Shown here: positions 61,401 to 64,000 of the stretch, piece after piece | How positions within the stretch are numbered: the stretch's first letter is position 1 | How the letters are laid out: every line of letters starts with the position of its first letter | DNA from: Lingula anatina | Taxonomy: Eukaryota; Brachiopoda; Lingulata; Lingulida; Lingulidae | NCBI RefSeq assembly: GCF_001039355.2 | Contig: NW_019776125.1 | Location: forward strand, 36,169 to 100,168 | Reading direction: 5' to 3' | Length of the DNA stretch: 64,000 nt | The notes under the pieces: model-generated | Seen by the model: the letters and a program-made list of their open reading frames with translations, nothing else | What the model was told of the DNA's origin: nothing | The model's database searches: none | Translations under genes and position numbers: made by a program

Positions 61401-61984
61401 AATAATTGAAAGGAAAAGATAGGAAATTCAATAGTGTATTGTAAAAAAAAAAAAAAAAACATTGCTTTGAAAAACATTTTTTATTTTTCAAAATATTTGC
61501 ATTTTCTTCAACCCTGAATGTTAGCAGTGATCTAAGCTGATCTAAGCAAAAAAAAGTGATTTTGTGAGATGGTCCTGTTCTGAAAATACTTCTGCACTAA
61601 TCTCAGAGGTGGCCAATTATAAACACTAACATATGCCATGTTTTAGTTTTCAACATTTGAATTTGAAACTATTGGTTTGAGTGAAACCAAAACTCAAGTT
61701 TAAAATACTGTCAGTTGATCTATAAATGAAAATAAAATGTTGATGTCTACTCAAAACAATATATGAAAATGGGCCCTTTGTTGGGTTGTTGTATGGCACG
61801 TGCTTATTATTTTCCAGATGGACCACAATTCCCAATTCTTCAGGTTTTGTAAGATTTCTGTTTTGCAAATGACTGGTAAACTCAAAATGGTTCAGAACTA
61901 GTTCTTTATAATTCAGATCAGTGTACTAGTACTTTTGCAGGACGGTTCTCAGAAATTATTTGTGCTGACAGTCTCTCCTCCATT

Positions 61985-62075
61985 CTGATAAAGTCATTCA
62001 TTCATTCAATCATTCATTCATTCACCCACCCATTTACTCACCTATCCATCCATCCATCCATTCTTCCATCTATCC
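61985..62075. repeat. (ATTC)n/(ATCC)n tetranucleotide array
   Basis: ATTC units grade into ATCC units over about 90 bp with interruptions. Confidence 0.85.
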
Positions 62076-62814
62076 AAATCATCTTATTCATATGTTATTT
62101 ATTGTATTTATTTTGTTGCTCTGATGGTTGCTGCATAGTTATCACAATTAGTGGCTTTAAGGAGAGGTTGGGGATATTGGAGCTCTAGTGTGCTCATTTT
62201 TTTTGCCAAAAAAAAAAAAAAAAAAAAAAAAAGAAAGTTGAATGAATGAACATATAAAACAAGCGTAATTAGCAAGTATAAGTTGATGATGGATTTTGTA
62301 TTGCAAAAGTGACTAATTAACAAGCCTTACATTTACATTAGCAGTCAGTCCCTAATGATCTATACTTTATGCAGTGAATTAAGATTAATAGTTTTGTATT
62401 AAATGTAAATTAATTTAGTCACTGAACACTAAAGGTTTAAAGAATGTATGTTAGGCAGTAAATAAAGAGTTTTTATCAAACACCTACAGTATCCTTAAGG
62501 ATTCAGTATACTTATTAAATTTTGTCTTTTTAGCACTGAAAGCAATCATTTTCTTATCCAGTGAGCATTCAGAGTGTTTAAATCTAGCTAGCTAGACAGA
62601 TGTTTTAAACTAAAAGTATTGGAAGAAAGATTTTAATTTACCTATGTATTATGGGCCTGATTTTTTTTTTTCACCAGAAAGTTGATAATCATGGGTTGCA
62701 TTTCCATTGAAGCTATGGCAGTTTAACTTACTATGTATTTCAGATTACTATTTTGCAATCTAAGGAACTGTGCATCTAAATGAAACTATAGTTCTACATA
62801 GATCGATCCAACTC

Positions 62815-63228
62815 TGCTGCGGGGGATTCTTGCTTAAGTCCAATCAGTAGAATCAGCTTAATCAACACACGGTTGTTAATTACAGTCACACTCAGCTGTC
62901 ACCTTGATTGGTTAGAAATGATTGTCGTAAAATTGCCACATTATTTAAAATATTTTATTGACTCTATAGGAGCCTATGGGGATTTAATGACAGTCGTTTT
63001 GAATACTTTTTTTTTTACTTTATGGTAGACTGTATGGCACTCTAAGATTGTTTTATGTGGTTTTAAACGTTATGCCCATTTTTTAAATCATGTAGCAATT
63101 TTTACAACAAATGTTTCTAACCAATCAAGTTGACAGCCAAGAGTCATTACGGTCCCCTAGCTGCTTGAGTAGGCATGTCAGACAATGAGGCTGATTCCAC
63201 TGATTGCACTAGCGAGAATCCCCTGCAG
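62815..63228. mobile_element. TIR element, fuller copy of the same MITE family
   Basis: The left end CTGCGGGGGATTCTTGCT is the inverse of the right end AGCGAGAATCCCCTGCAG. Inner arms CTGTCACCTTGATTGGTTAG and CTAACCAATCAAGTTGACAG are also inverted. About 410 bp, no ORF. Confidence 0.75.
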
Positions 63229-64000
63229 AAATGGACGAACCCAGCTGGTGTGAATCTGAATGTAGTCTAAGACGACATTTTGTAAAAAGTTGAAAAGGCC
63301 CATTGTCTGCTTGGACAGTGCTACAAGTACTTGCAAAGTTGGTCCGTTTCAACTTAAGTGGAGATGCGCCTCCAGTTGCCATAGCAAACTCAGGTGGTTA
63401 CACAGATTTACAGCATCTGACTTAACGAATTATAAAACAAAAACCAACGGAAGCAGGATGATAAATAATGAGACCCTCTCAATCCACAGGTGCATAGGAT
63501 GGTTTAATGATGCCAAATATTCAACAGCTTGTATTTAATGTTACATCAAAGGTACATTGATTTAAAGGAAAACAGGTGAGAAAATTTCAATGGAATACAT
63601 CAACAGGATCATTTATTATTGATATTAAGGCCCTTATGCAGGATTATTAGTTTAATGCTGAGGCAATGCATGTTAAGGGCCCTTGTTTAGCATACCAGTG
63701 CCCCTGATGTTATAAGCAGTATGGTGCACTGATTAAAGGAAAAATCAATAGTTGCAGCAGGTGATGGTTTGGGATTCTATTGAAAAAGAAACCACAAGTT
63801 CTTTTGGTAATTGGGGGTAGATTTTTCTTTTCTTTTTTTTTTTCTCCTTGTTAACATTAATGAACATCAGAAATTGGACTTTGTAGAATGTGTGTTAACA
63901 AGGAATATGCTGTTGTTAGAGTATTATTTTGCATCGGTACCTTTAAGCTATAAGAGAATAAAAGAACTCTCTCTCTCAAAAAAAAAAAAAAAAAAAAAAA

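Larger units (their letters stand above)
58486..64000. other. Region upstream of the BCL11-like gene, no convincing gene
   Basis: It contains the MITE pieces at 58929-59073 and 62815-63228, a poly-G at about 59857-59866, a donor-like CCG/GTGAGT at about 60061 on the plus strand (possible 5' exon of an unseen gene), an (ATTC)n/(ATCC)n array at 61985-62075, and poly-A at the window end. No exon with recognisable protein similarity was found. Confidence 0.5.

Overview
Eukaryotic, AT-rich, intron-rich animal DNA. The best guess is a mollusc, probably a bivalve. This is inferred from a HEPN(DZIP3-like)-NACHT-LRR receptor gene, a class expanded in bivalves, a dense load of short inverted-repeat transposons, and several heterozygosity-type contig joins. 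Splice sites are GT-AG throughout. The gene models below were built by joining exons in phase and comparing the peptides with remembered family sequences. No database search was run.

Layout. (1) 2675-15619, minus: an NSUN7-type RNA methyltransferase homologue of ten coding exons, with possible 5' UTR exons up to about 20.2 kb and a possible alternative last exon at 650-892. Its motif VI cysteine is replaced by histidine. (2) 22432-27357, minus: a two-coding-exon HEPN-NACHT-LRR (NLR-like) gene. Its P-loop segment is present twice around a single N at 25107. (3) 28386-32416, plus: an eight-finger C2H2 protein, divergent from the NLR gene. (4) 35955-36724, minus, inside a 10 kb otherwise gene-free stretch: a small candidate gene with a TATA-like box, a signal-peptide exon and an exon with eight cysteines in four CX3C pairs. 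This is the most novel item here. (5) 42458-49598, minus: a nine-exon UBE2Q-like ubiquitin-conjugating enzyme. (6) 50636-53719, plus: PIGM (GPI mannosyltransferase I), five coding exons, head-to-head with the UBE2Q-like gene over an NRF1-type motif. (7) 55543-58481, minus: a BCL11-like zinc-finger gene, convergent with PIGM. (8) 58.5-64 kb: no convincing gene, mostly repeats.

Mobile DNA is largely non-autonomous. Elements with terminal inverted repeats lie at 1432-1974 (with a 5-bp target duplication), 25720-25826, 26292-26469, 28077-28300, 34134-35022 (with a tRNA-derived SINE-like segment inside), 39293-39509, 41688-42233 (TTAA target, piggyBac-like), 52168-52321 and 62815-63228. Assembly gaps lie at 1478-1848, 16448-16470 and 40956-41687, with single Ns at 3301, 25107 and 28505.

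The genes are functionally unrelated housekeeping, regulatory and immune loci. There is no operon logic. The only shared regulation suggested is at two divergent promoters, UBE2Q-like/PIGM and NLR/zinc finger.
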